From: Ectobius pallidus
Lineage: Eukaryota; Arthropoda; Insecta; Blattodea; Ectobiidae
NCBI GenBank assembly: GCA_964059195.1
Contig: CAXKWD010000004.1
Span: 123,290,043 to 123,354,042, forward strand
Length of the DNA stretch: 64,000 nt
Direction of reading: 5' to 3'
Positions within the stretch are counted from its first letter, which is position 1; each line of letters opens with the position of its first letter. Of this stretch, positions 1-11,076 are shown in pieces. Below the pieces are notes generated by a model. That model was not told the origin of the DNA and searched no databases. It was given only the letters and a program-made list of their open reading frames with translations. The translations under genes and the position numbers were made by a program.

Positions 1-2598
1 ATATGTTTTTTGTTGGCATTACCATCTAGATTAAGATTTCAGTTGTTTTCCCCTTATCAAATACAGCATATCCCCGGAAAACACCGAAAACCACGGAAAT
101 CCGGAAAAATTAATTTCGTTTAAATTTTTGAAAATCTTTGTTCTTTGCTCCTGGTATTCAAAGGGAATTGGTGAATCATATGTTTTTGTGTTTGTATTGC
201 CATGTATATTAAGGTTTCAGTTGTTTTCCCCTTACCAATTACAGCATATCCCCGGAAAACCACGTATATACGGAGAAAATGACTATGTTTTCTTTTTAAA
301 ACTTAGTTCTTTGCTCCTAATATTCGAAGAGAATTTCTGACTCATATGTTTTTTTGTTGGCATTACCATCTAGATTATGGTTTCAGTTGTTTGCCCCTTA
401 TGAATTATAGTATATATCCAGAAAACTCCGAAAACCACGGAAATCCGGAGAAATTGACTTTTTAAAAATTTCTTTAAAATCTTTGTTCTTTTCTCCTAAT
501 ATTCCCAGGGAATTTCTGACTCATACGTTTTTTTTTTGGTATTGCCATCTAGTTTAATGTTTCAGTTGTTTGCCCGTTATCAATTGCAGCAAATCCGCGT
601 AAACCCTGAAAACCACGGAAATCCGGAGAAAATTACTTTGTTTTAATTATTTTTAATCTTAGTTCTTTGCTCCTAATATTCAAAGGGAATTTGTGACTCA
701 TATGCTTTTGTGTTGGTAATGTCATCTAGATTAAGGGATTAGTTGTTTTCCCCTTATTAATTACAGTATATCTCCGGAAATCTCCGAATACCACGAAAAT
801 TCGGAGAAAATGAGTTTTTTTTTATTTTCTAAAAAAAATTTTCTTTGATACTAATAATCCCATGCAATTTCTGAATCACATACCTTTTGTTCCTATTGCC
901 ATATAGTTTAAGGTTTCAGTTGTTTTCCCCTTACCAATTACAGCATGAGAAAGAATACTGAAAAAAATCCTGATGCTGTAGGGATGAAAGCGATTGAAAA
1001 CCTGGCAGAACACCCTTCATATTCTAATTTGAAATCTGTGAATGATAATTTATCCCTCCAAACCTTCCAGAGTCACTGTCAAACTTTCTTGATTGAAGTT
1101 ATAGAAGGGACATTGGGTAAAACAGCACAATTTTGGATTGGTTAATATCGACAAAGTGTCTTTGATTTTGAGATTTCAGCGAGCAACTGAAGGAAACAAC
1201 TTTGACTTAGGCTACACTTGGCATGTTTAGAAGATATGATTCCCATTTTCTTTGCATGTGACCATCACAATTATGGCAGATATCTCGTAGTCCACATACT
1301 CACCCTTTTGAACCTGCAAAGGACACACCTGAAGTAGAATTACTTCGCAATAACGGTTTCAGTGACTGTAGATCACAAGTTCCGAGTTCTAGAAATTCCG
1401 TGGATTTCCATGGTTTTCCGGGTTTTACGGGGATATGTTGTAATTGATAACGGGCAAACAACTGAAACCTTAATTTAGATGACAGTGCCGACAAAAAACA
1501 TGTAAGTCAGAAATTCCCTGGTTATATTAGGATCAAAGAACAAAGATTTTTAATAAATTAAAACGAACTTATTTTCTGCGGATTTTCGCGGTTTTCGGAG
1601 TTTTCCGGGGATATGGTGTAATTGATAAGGGGCAAACAACTGAAACCTTAATCTAGATGGCAATACCAATACAAAGCATATGAGTCACCAATTCCCTTTG
1701 AATACTAGGAGCAAGAACTAAGATTTGAAAAATTAAAACAAAGTAATTTTCTCCGGATTTCAGTGGTTTTCGGAGTTTTCCGGGGATATGCTGTAATTGA
1801 TAACGGGAAAACAACTGAGACCTTAATCTAGATGGAAATACCAATACAAAAACATATGAATCCCCAATTCCCTTTGAATACTAGGAGCAAAGAACTAAGA
1901 TTTAAAAAATTAAAACAAAGTAATTTTCTCCGGATTTCCGTGGTTTTAGGAGTTTTCCGGGGATATGCTGTAATTGATAACAGGCAAACAACTGAGACCT
2001 TAATCTAGATGGCAATATCAACAAAAAACATATGATTCAGAAATTCCCTTTGAATATTAGAAGCAAATAACAAAGATTAAAAAAATAAAACATTGTCATT
2101 TTCTCCGTATATACGTGGTATTCCGGGTTTTCCTGGGATATGTTGTAATTGGTAAGAGTCAAACAACTGAAACCTTAAATTGGATGGCAATACCAAGAAA
2201 AAATACGTGAGTCAAAAATTCCCTGGGCATATTAGAAGCAAAGAACAAAGACAAATTAAAACAAAGTCATTTCTCCGGATTTCCGTTGTTTTCCGGGGAT
2301 ATGCTGCAATTGATAAGGGGCAAACAACTAAAAACTTAATCTAGATGGCAATACCAACAAAAAATATGTGATTCAGAAATTCCCTGGGCATATTAGGAGC
2401 AAAGAACAAAGAAAAATTAAAACAAACTAGTTTTCTCCGGATTTCCGTTGTTTTCCGGGGTCTCCGGGTAAATGCTGTAATTGATAAGTGGCAAACAACT
2501 AAAAACTGAAACTAGATGGCAATACCAACAAAAAAATATGTGAGACGGAAAATCCCATGGGGGGGGGGGATGGGGGGTATACAGTAGCCCACGCTCTA
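1..2598. mobile_element. Foldback-type element, copy 1 (left end cut by window)
   Basis: Positions 1-940 are tandem ~170-bp units, each with a run like CAGTTGTTTTCCCCTTA, then CCCCGGAAAAC, then GAAATCCGGAGAAAA and a TTCTTTGCTCCTAATATTC block. From about 1420 to 2550 the same unit runs in the opposite orientation (GGGCAAACAACTGAAACC at about 1455, 1630, 1810, 1985, 2160, 2325, 2490). The two arms flank a unique centre at 945-1420. The right end has a G run, then GGGGGGTATACAGTAGCC and CGCTCTA, matching the right end of the second copy at 54727. Long inverted arms made of tandem repeats define foldback (FB) elements. No transposase is seen, so the mobilising system is unknown. Confidence 0.75.
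945..1420 (+). pseudogene. Captured coding fragment in centre of foldback element, copy 1
   Basis: The unique centre has an open stretch of 66 codons from 945. After a stop it continues in broken frames that still read as protein: a piece like FFACDHHNYGRYLVVHI near 1250-1300, then ELLRNNGFSD and NSVDF near 1345-1410. From memory these resemble an uncharacterised protein family frequent in invertebrate genomes, with a string of the type F-A-x-D-x-x-N-Y-[AG]-R-[WY] and a later RNNGFS block. The right inverted arm begins directly after NSVDF. Stops and frame changes show it is not functional here. The function of the donor family is unknown to me, and the donor could be a host gene or another transposon. 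Confidence 0.5.
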
Positions 2599-2860
2599 AA
2601 AGCCTTCTGCAATTGATTTGACAACTGAATTGAATAACTGAAAACTGATGCTACGAAAGCGTAAAAAATGCACGTTTTCTTGCCGTTTTTCACTCATAAC
2701 TCGCGAACGAAGGCTAAAATTAAAAATGTAGTATGATAGAAACCTTCCCGGGAATGTACCCAACAATTTCCCAAAGTTTCATGGCGATCGGATAAATGGT
2801 GTAGCAATGCATAAAGGACAGACACACACACACACATACTTTCATTTTTATATATATAGA
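2599..2860. repeat. End of a dispersed repeat with (CA)n and TTTTATATATATAGAT tail
   Basis: This stretch ends in GGACAGACACACACACACAC, then TACTTTCATTTTTATATATATAGAT. The same architecture, a short tetranucleotide or dinucleotide run followed by TTTTATATATA, ends the repeats at 35200 and 36150. It looks like the tail of an interspersed element. No coding sequence or inverted repeat is visible, so the class is not assigned. Confidence 0.4.
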
Positions 2861-3240
2861 TAAAGTGTAAATTTATTAACTTTTTTCTTTCCAATGCGTC
2901 TATGTTCAGCACTTTTATTTCTTTTGGAAATTGCGCTCTCAATCTTGGTTGAATACATATAGCATATTTAGGAGAAATAGGAAAAAATACAGATATATAG
3001 CATATTTAAATTACTATGATTCTATATATATCCTTAAACATTTCGTTCAAAACATTTCATTTTCGAAGCGCAACGGAAATTTCTTTATGTCAATGAATAA
3101 CCAATATAAAATGAAGATATTTTTGGGAATTGATAAAAATCATAATCTCAATATCTGAAAATGTTCGTATATTCTCAGGAATAAACATTATGATAACACG
3201 ATAGTTTGTGAAATTTTCAAATATTAATAAAACTTCTAGC
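2861..3240. other. AT-rich spacer, nothing recognised
   Basis: This is AT-rich sequence with one short open frame (2931-3158, plus) of low complexity. I see no motif, inverted repeat or coding signature. Confidence 0.5.
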
Positions 3241-3931
3241 TGTTAGCTGTTATTGTTAGCCACCAAAGACTTAAAGCCCGAATTTGAGCACATGAATCTG
3301 GCTTATAACTTCCGTTCAAATCGTTAATGCGGCTTTCGAGAAAATCACAGAAAAAAGTTATTCCATGTTAAAGTAACAGTAAAAGTAAATTATGTTACAG
3401 AATGGTTTACAAAATAAGCAATAGAATAAGAGGCCGCATTTCAAGCTGTTTCTCACGGTCATACGTAGTAATATAATACTAGCTTTAAAACTTGCATTTT
3501 TATCAACTGGCCGATAACTTTCCTTCTAAGAAGAAAAAAAAGGTTTGATATAAATACTGTAGATCTAAATTATTAATAAAAAATAAGACCTCGTGTAGAA
3601 GATTTACGCAACATCATTGTATTTAACCTAAATATAATATTTTTATGTGTTTTTGGAACGATTTTCCTTTTTCGGCACAGAAACGCCGTCAGATATAAAC
3701 ACACACACACACCCACATACAAGCATTTCTGAACATTTTATACTTAGACTCAGGGAACCTCAAAACGCATATTTATAATGAAAACTCGACATCGAATTTC
3801 AGGGTCGAACACAAATCTTGTTGTACCCATAACACCTTTGGTACGGTTAGAGAAGTAAGAATACAAAATTTAAAAGGACAAAATAACACATTACTCTACA
3901 ATACATTCTTGATATTTTTCTATTAAATTTT

Positions 3932-4109
3932 ATTAAATATAAGAGACAATGAAGTTATCGAAAAATTATTAAATGTTTTATGGCGAATAGTATTTGCATA
4001 TGAAAAATACATAGAACGTTATTAAATATAAGAGACAATGAAGTTATCGAAAAATTATTAAATGTTTTATGGCGAATAGTATTTGCATATGAAAAATACA
4101 TAGAACGTA
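3932..4109. repeat. Recent 89-bp tandem duplication
   Basis: The segment 3932-4020 is repeated at 4021-4109 with only the last base differing. The duplication lies inside family 1 copy A and is absent from copies B and C, so it arose after insertion. Confidence 0.9.
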
Positions 4110-5220
4110 GCTGAAATGAGCAACTTTCAATGAGAAAGGTAGTTATTTTTTACTCCAGGATACAATGTAACTATTACGAAGAAAACACTCCATAAGTGGA
4201 ATACATAGGGAGTGAATGACGCTAAATTGTATGAAGAAAGCATTATTTTGAGGCCAGTTAATCGAATCCTACTGTTTTATAAGCTTTAACAATGTGTTAT
4301 ATTTTCACAAAAATTTCCACGGAAACAGAATGCTTCTTTGGGAATAGATATAACAAAAATTACATTTCAAAAATTTAAATAATTATAGACATTGACATGT
4401 AAATACGTATTAAATACATTACAAATACAAATATAAATGTGGATTGAGATATGAGAAAGCAAATGAAGATTTGGAACTTCAGGGAAGACCACAGATTTAA
4501 CAATATCATGAGGAAAAGGTATAGCAAAATACAAACTGTGCATGTATGAACATCGCAGGCCTAGTATATGAAAATGTTTTAAATGCAGCCTTTAAACTCT
4601 TAAGAAATGAATTAATTATCACAATCTGAAAAGTATCAAAATTTGATGTAATTGCTGCAGGGAATTGATACCGCCCCCCTCTGTATTCTGCATAAAAGTG
4701 TGATATTTACAATGGACTCCTCTTTTCTGCAGGACATACAAAAATTACGTATGTGGACGTTGACAACGATTAATGGAATGCTGGCCAACAGATGAAGTGG
4801 GATCTACAATTGGACGGAAGAAGTACGAATACAACGCCTAAGGTGCCTGCCTAAGAAGGAAAATGTTTGCTGGAGAAGACAGCGGAAGAAGAAGGGTATT
4901 TTCTATGTTACTGTATGTTCATTGTAATTCTTAAGTATAAAAGTAATTAAAACATCCATAGGACCAAAGACCAGATCTCAAAGTAAATTCTTAAAATTAA
5001 ACTAATATTTAGGGACTATTTTGGCAAATTGGTGCAAAGATTTAAACATTTAAATTAATAAAATTGGTTATTAAATTATCATTTAACATCCCCAAACCAC
5101 GGGATTTTCTCATTTGGATATTGTATTTCTTATGAATCAAACAAGATTTAATTAAACAGAACTGGTCCTTGGTGAATCGCTGCTTTGTTTAATACAGAAC
5201 AGCGATAACGGAGCCTAATG

Positions 5221-5301
5221 TCTGTTATTCCTTTGTGATTTCATATTCACTGCAATTTATGTAGAATTCTTAAGCATGTTAAAATTGAAAGGAATAACAG
5301 A
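5221..5301. repeat. Conserved inverted repeat (hairpin) of family 1, copy A
   Basis: TCTGTTATTCCTTT at 5221-5234 is perfectly complementary to AAAGGAATAACAGA at 5288-5301. The same 14-bp stem is perfect in copy C (38102-38115 with 38169-38182). In copy B it has two mismatches (7865-7878 with 7945-7958). The loop sequences differ between copies. Confidence 0.7.
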
Positions 5302-5420
5302 AAATCCTATCCTTCACGTCCACGTTCGCAGGCTCTGGAAATGCAGTTGAACAAGCTTATTAACTGCAGCCAAGAAGGAAGGGTGAAATAATATAGTTTA
5401 CAATTGAGTCATCCAGTGAG

Positions 5421-6240
5421 TAATCTATGCCGACAAATTTCAAATTTGACTTTTTTTTGTCACCTCTGTGTAGCACATACACTTATGTAATTGTAAACAT
5501 AATATTAAAGGTTTGTGTGGGTGCCTTCCTTGTCTATTCTTGAAAGATAATTCTCAAAAATTAGGGCAATTGCGTTTCTCCTGCGAGAGAGTGGCTGTGC
5601 CCGCTTGGAAGCAATAGTAACATGATACGCTGATGTTATGGTCTGTGCGTTTGTCTGATTGTAGTAGACACTTGCCAGTTGATGCTATCATGGTTGATAA
5701 CGAAGGAGAGCTTGTTGTTATCAGCTGGGGTAAATCGAAAAATGGGTAAAAGATGAGTCTCAAAGGACAAGAAAAGGCTCGAGTGTATAGAAACTTATGA
5801 TTAGAATACTCGTACATTAGCCACAAAGCAAATAATGTGATTGCGGCAAACCAGGAAGATGTCAAGTGTAACTGCTGTGAGAGGGCTGTGGCAGCTAGTA
5901 TGAAGTGGTGTAAATACCATTTGTTAAAGGACACTGAGAAAGAAGGCAATTTTAACAAGCAATTTTTTATAAGACAAGCAGACCTGTGCCTGGGGGGAAT
6001 GAATCAGATTCTGAACTGGCGGGTAAGATTTCTAAATTAATGAAACACTAAAAGCCTTTTCGTAACCACCTCCGTAATGACAGTCGTTTAGAAAATTTAT
6101 TGGGGTATATACTTAGATAAAAGGGGCATGAATTATGTAGAGAAGTAGCTAGAAGGTGTACCTAAATGTTCCAAATAAAACAGTTTTGATTTTAACTGTG
6201 GTTTTCATTTTACGTCCCGTCGGAGGTTTAAAAAAAACAC
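5421..6240. other. Spacer with a degenerate coding-like stretch
   Basis: From about 5690 to 6040 on the plus strand there is a coding-like texture, with pieces such as SLKGQEKARVYRNL and KCNCCERAVAASMKWCKYHLL separated by stops. The open part is 5837-6040. The minus-strand frame over the same bases (5554-5958) looks like a shadow. I do not recognise the protein. It may be an old retrocopy or a transposon remnant. Confidence 0.25.
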
Positions 6241-8070
6241 TCATGTGTGTGTATATATATTCGCGGATTTTCACCAAAACGTGAATTCCATTTTCTCTTA
6301 TCGCTTGTAGTCTTACATTGATGACCTCCTACTAGAAAAAACGCTTCCATTGCGGACTAGCATATAACAATATTTCTACTCATTTTTTTTCTGCTTGGCC
6401 GTATTGCAAGGTGAGCGTTTTCAGTTGTCTCAGCCTCATTTAAAGTTGTATTCCTCAAAGCATAAGACTTTGAAGTCTGAGTTTGGATTTAAAAAATGTT
6501 TGAATAAGAATTGTAGATCTTAAAATAAAATAAGCACCTCGTGTACAACACTTAAATAAAATCGATGGAGCCGTTCTCGAAAAAGTATACAAAAAATAAA
6601 TTTTCGTAACGTTAAATATTACTACAAGTAAGAGCAATTCGTAGCCTAAATTCTTGATATAAATGTATTGCTAAAATACAAAAATAGCAATCGAAAAGTT
6701 AGAGGTTTCTACACCAAATTTTTAAATATAATACGTAGAAAACTGTTCAAATAAGAAATTTTCAATTAGAAAAGTACAATTTTTAAAACTCCAAGGGACA
6801 ATGTAACTACTATGAAGAATTCACAAATCAAAATCAAAATATTTCATTCTATCTGATCCATTCTGGAAGTGAATGACGCTAAATTCTATGAGCAAAGCTT
6901 TATTCGGAGGCTAGTTTTGCGAAACGTCCTGTTTTACAAGGTTAAACAATCCATTAAACTTTCAGAAGAATTTCCACGGAAACACAAAAATTAACAAAAA
7001 TTAACTACATTTCAAAATTTTACATAATTATGAATCTTAAAATCCAAATATGAATTAAATACATTAGATATACAAATGAAAATATGGAAAGAGATATTTG
7101 AAAGCAAATGGAGAAGGGATCTTCAAGGGTGATCACAGATTTAACAATACCACGAGAAAAAGGTATGGCAAAATATAATCTGTGCGTGAATGAACAACAT
7201 TAGTCTTACAGTATATGCAAGTGTTTTAAATGCAGCCTACAAACACCTAAGAACTGAATTATTTGTCACACTCTGAAGAGTATCAAAATTTCCAAATTTC
7301 TTGCAATAGTTTAAGATAACAGAACCCCTCTCTGTATTCTGTATGCTAGTGTCATTTATTGTAGTATTTACAATGGCCTCCTAATTTCTGCAGGTTACCC
7401 AAAAGTTACGTATCTGGACCTTGACAACGATTAATGGGATGCCGGCTAAGAGATGCAGTGGGATCTACAATTGGACGGAAGAAGTGCGAAACAACGACGG
7501 AGGTGACTGCCTAAGAAGGAAAATGTTTGCTGGAGAAGACATGTTACTGTATGTTCATTGTAATGTTTATTCTTAAGTATAAAAGTAATTAAAACATCCA
7601 TAGGACCAAAGACCAGATAACAAAGTAAATTCTTAAAATTCATCTGATATTTATGGACTTATGCCAAATTGGTGCAAAGAATTACACATTTATATCAATA
7701 TAGTTCCACGTTAAATTATCACCGAAATGCACCAGATCTTCGATCTTTGCTCATTCGGGTATTGCATTTCTTGCGTAATAAATACGATTTCATTTTAAAA
7801 GAGCACTGGTCATTGGTGAATCGCTTCTTTGTTTAATACACAACAGTGATAACGGAGCCTAATGTCTGTTATTCGTTTACGAAATGATATCCACAGCAAT
7901 TTATGTGAAATAACGCCGAATACTACATATGTGTATTACAGTTGAAGGGAATAACAGAAAATCCTATCCTTCGCGTCCACGTTCGCAGGCTCTGGTAATG
8001 CAGTCGAGCAAGCTTAATGAACTCGACTGTAGCTAAGATGGAAGGGTGAAATAATATTTGTTTCAATTGT
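6241..8070. repeat. Unclassified interspersed repeat family 1, copy B
   Basis: This copy begins with a TTTTCACCAAAACG..TCTTATCGCTTGTAGTC block shared with 36470-36540 and ends with the GTCCACGTTCGCAGGCTCTGG..GGAAGGGTGAAATAATAT block shared with copies A and C. It is the best-delimited copy besides C, at about 1.83 kb. The minus-strand open frame at 7446-7643 covers the conserved block but has no recognisable domain. Confidence 0.65.
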
Positions 8071-9070
8071 CAAAGCAGAGATCTGTTAAGGCGTTATACA
8101 AAACTATTCTATTCAACTTCTATTTTCACCACAGTTTTATATTATCGCTATTAACATATTATCGCTTATGCAATTGTTAATATCCGGAAAAGTATAAGTT
8201 TAAAGGCAGAAATGTAGAAGGCATTGGCAGAGGTGATCAAAGAGATATTCGAGCGAGTCTTGCAGTTGATTTATTCAAGGTCCCTAGAAAAGATTCACTT
8301 GCATGGGAAGTTTTTATATCCATAATTCATTGGCTTAAATGGTTTTTGTAGTGGTATTAGATCTATGTTATTTTTCTGAGGAATTTGTGAATACGGTACG
8401 TAATTATTTTTGGTAACGGTACATACGAAGGGTTTTTACTAGAGGCCTTTTAATTTTTAGTTTACCGCGATAGAAAGTAATAGTTCTTTCAGATTAATTT
8501 AGATTCCCTTTCATTATGCTCTTTTCGCCTTTGTAGGCCACAAACAATAAGAATTATTGCACTGACTGAAAATATTCTGAACCATATGATATTAATACAA
8601 AACACATGATAAGAAAACACATTTTTACATAACTATTTAAGTTTTGAGCTTACTTTGGGTAAAGCATTAAAAATCTTCAACCCCTTAAACCCGCATGGAT
8701 GAAGGATGGACTTTTTATGCCTACCATTCGTGCAAATTGCAAATTTTAGTGCAAAAACTGCTCTGAAAATTTAGAATAAAACGTTATTGTATGAACTCAT
8801 ATGATTAACTGCTCTTGTCACTTGTTCAATCATAGCTTTAATCTATCTACAAGTTTAGTTATTTTTGCTGCCAACTTGACAGCAGTATATGCTATTCATC
8901 ATTTTTCTCTAGTTTTATTGTTATAAGTTTAGATTTTTAGGTTATTGCATTACATTCTTTATTCATTTACTTACAACATTAGATTTATTATTTACAATTA
9001 GTAAATATTGCTAATTATGTTCCATTTATTAATATTTGAAGTTTTAAAGAATATTATTCATATTTTAGCC
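8071..9070. other. AT-rich spacer, nothing recognised
   Basis: I find no long open frame, inverted repeat or known motif here. It could contain flanking DNA or older parts of the LTR element that follows. Confidence 0.4.
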
Positions 9071-10360
9071 TATCATGTTGGCTACGGATTTCTTTCTCTA
9101 TTACTTCCTGTTTCTGAAGTCAACATGACTCAAATTATTATTTAAACAACATACATTTTCCAGCTTGTAAGCTATTATCCCTATTCATTGTCTGTTATTA
9201 TTCATATTTGATTATTATTTTTGTATCCCGTCTTCAGGATACATTTCTTGAGCAGTTTATATGCATTTCAAATAGCTCAATGATTTGACTTCCTTCTTCT
9301 TCATTAACAACAATCCATTACTCAGACATGAAAGGATTCATGTTCTTTGGTGCATCGGATTATCGTGATATAGTCTGAACATCAACATTCATTCTATTAT
9401 TTGTGTGGATAATATATCCTACAAGTTCTACACTTCTTTATCATATGCTTCGTCAAGTAAGCAATTTCTAGAGCATCAAGAAATGTACTTAATCATTCAT
9501 TCAATTTATGCCTGGCAAAATGGCATTTCTGTGTTGTGTTTTGCTAATTGTTAAATAGCTGGGACATCACGACACATATTCTCATTCTTATAGCAGATAA
9601 AGATTCTGCTAACATGTATCTAAATAAGGACATATACTTCGCTTCAAGTAAGTAATCATTAGTGTTACTAGAAGTGATTCCAATTTCCATACAGCTACGC
9701 ATTAAACATTGATCTCATTGTTGCGATTTGGCTATCATTAAATAGCCTATCCATCAGAATTGACATTCATTTTCTAGTCTTGAAAACTACTTCTACAAGT
9801 GTCACGCTTCACGGACAGATGAATATTTATTCACAAATGTGATTATATGTGACATCAACACTAAACTTTCATCTCCATTATCTACAAACTTTCATTCAAT
9901 CGTTTATATGGTAGATGGTGACAATGTTCACATCTTCGAATCACAATTTTAATCTCATGCGTTAAGATGGATTCACATATGACATCAAACACCAACACTT
10001 CACACTAGAAGATTGTCAACCATTATATTGATCTGTAAATGCTATCTTCAAGAAGACTTTTAGCTGGGAAACATACTTTCTTCATTCCAACGCTTTTCAA
10101 GAAAGTGAAAGTGTATTCATTCGTGTGTTTTAGTTTATAATTAAACATTATCTCTTATGTCATTGTTTTCATTGAGTGATGCATGTTATACAGCTTATTC
10201 AATTCAATTCCTCCAACACAGTGGAGGTGGTCCTCCGCCAGACATCTCATTAGTTGTGGTTTGCACGAAAGGTGTTAAGCACAACTAAAATTTTAATCTC
10301 GTGTAGGTATTAGGGACTCTTACAGTCCGCTCTTACAATCATACGCCCCCTGATCCTACA
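9071..10360 (+). repeat. Candidate 5' LTR region of BEL/Pao element
   Basis: A BEL/Pao gag starts at 11077, so an LTR and leader are expected upstream. A possible 3' LTR end is the CA of TGATCCTACA at 10360, immediately before a TTTGGTCCTC stretch. A possible start is TGTTGG at 9076. No second LTR exists in the window because the element is truncated on its 3' side, so neither boundary can be confirmed by comparison. Confidence 0.25.
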
Positions 10361-10380
10361 TTTGGTCCTCTCGGGCCGTG
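10361..10380 (+). other. Candidate primer-binding site of BEL/Pao element
   Basis: TTTGGTCCTCTCGGGCCGTG directly follows the putative LTR end CTACA. A TGGTCC-type string between LTR and gag is what I remember for insect BEL elements. The tRNA primer cannot be assigned from here. A leader of about 700 bases then runs to gag. Confidence 0.3.
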
Positions 10381-11076
10381 ATATTCCAGCAAGTTTGTAT
10401 TAATAGGCCTAGCCTACATCTAGGATATTACCAGCAAGACTGTACTAATAAGTTATTCCTTCATCTGGTCCTTCTGACCATAATCAAACTATTAAGATTG
10501 TAATAATACAATAATACTCATACATTATTCACCCTCTGTGTCACAGACAGACTTGGGTTGCATACAAGAGCCTTCTTGTTTTGCTCACATTCATGTATGC
10601 ATTATTATTTCATCTCAAGAGATAAATATTAATACTTAAGCAATTAAAGATTGACTTAACATTGATTTGTGCTCTGCCATTAAGCATTTGAGCCACATGC
10701 TATCACTCAGTGAAACTTCAAAGTGTACTGTATGATATATATATGTCAATTGTAAACATTGTGACATCAATCTAAGTCACAGACACACAACACACTCTGT
10801 CAACAGTACATTAACACACAATTCTCTTACACGAACAAGATCCATAACGTTCTTTGCAATTCAATACTCATCTTATTGCAAATAATTGCAATCCTTCTGC
10901 TCTATCACATATTTCATTGTCTTCTTGACAATAAGTTGTCCAGAAGTTGAATCTCATAGGCGGGCAAAAGATCCTGTTCTTCTCGCATACTATTTCACTT
11001 GCATTGCTTCGTTGTATCCCGGCAAGCGGACAAGGTTCTACATTGTTTTCATTCTTCGTATACCTATCTTTGAATC

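Larger units (their letters stand above)
3241..5420. repeat. Unclassified interspersed repeat family 1, copy A
   Basis: This stretch matches 6241-8070 and 36470-38290 in order and orientation along most of its length. Shared landmarks include GGTACGGTTAGAGAAGTAAG, a TCACAGATTTAACAAT block, TTGACAACGATTAATGG (near 4760), GGACCAAAGACCAGAT (near 4960) and CGTCCACGTTCGCAGGCTCT (near 5320). No terminal inverted repeat, LTR or open frame is evident. The copies have diverged by substitutions and small indels, so this is an old dispersed family. It could be the 3' part of a LINE or a non-autonomous DNA element. Confidence 0.65.

Noticed and set aside
1..2550. CRISPR-like array of regularly spaced repeats
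   Set aside because: Units are ~170 bp, contiguous, diverged and inverted around a centre in eukaryotic DNA; there are no spacers.
2560..2580. G-run as a regulatory G-quadruplex
   Set aside because: The G run is part of the foldback terminus in both copies; nothing ties it to a promoter.
5554..5958. 134-codon minus-strand frame
   Set aside because: The opposite strand has a more protein-like reading at 5837-6040, and the minus frame has no domain or splice context.
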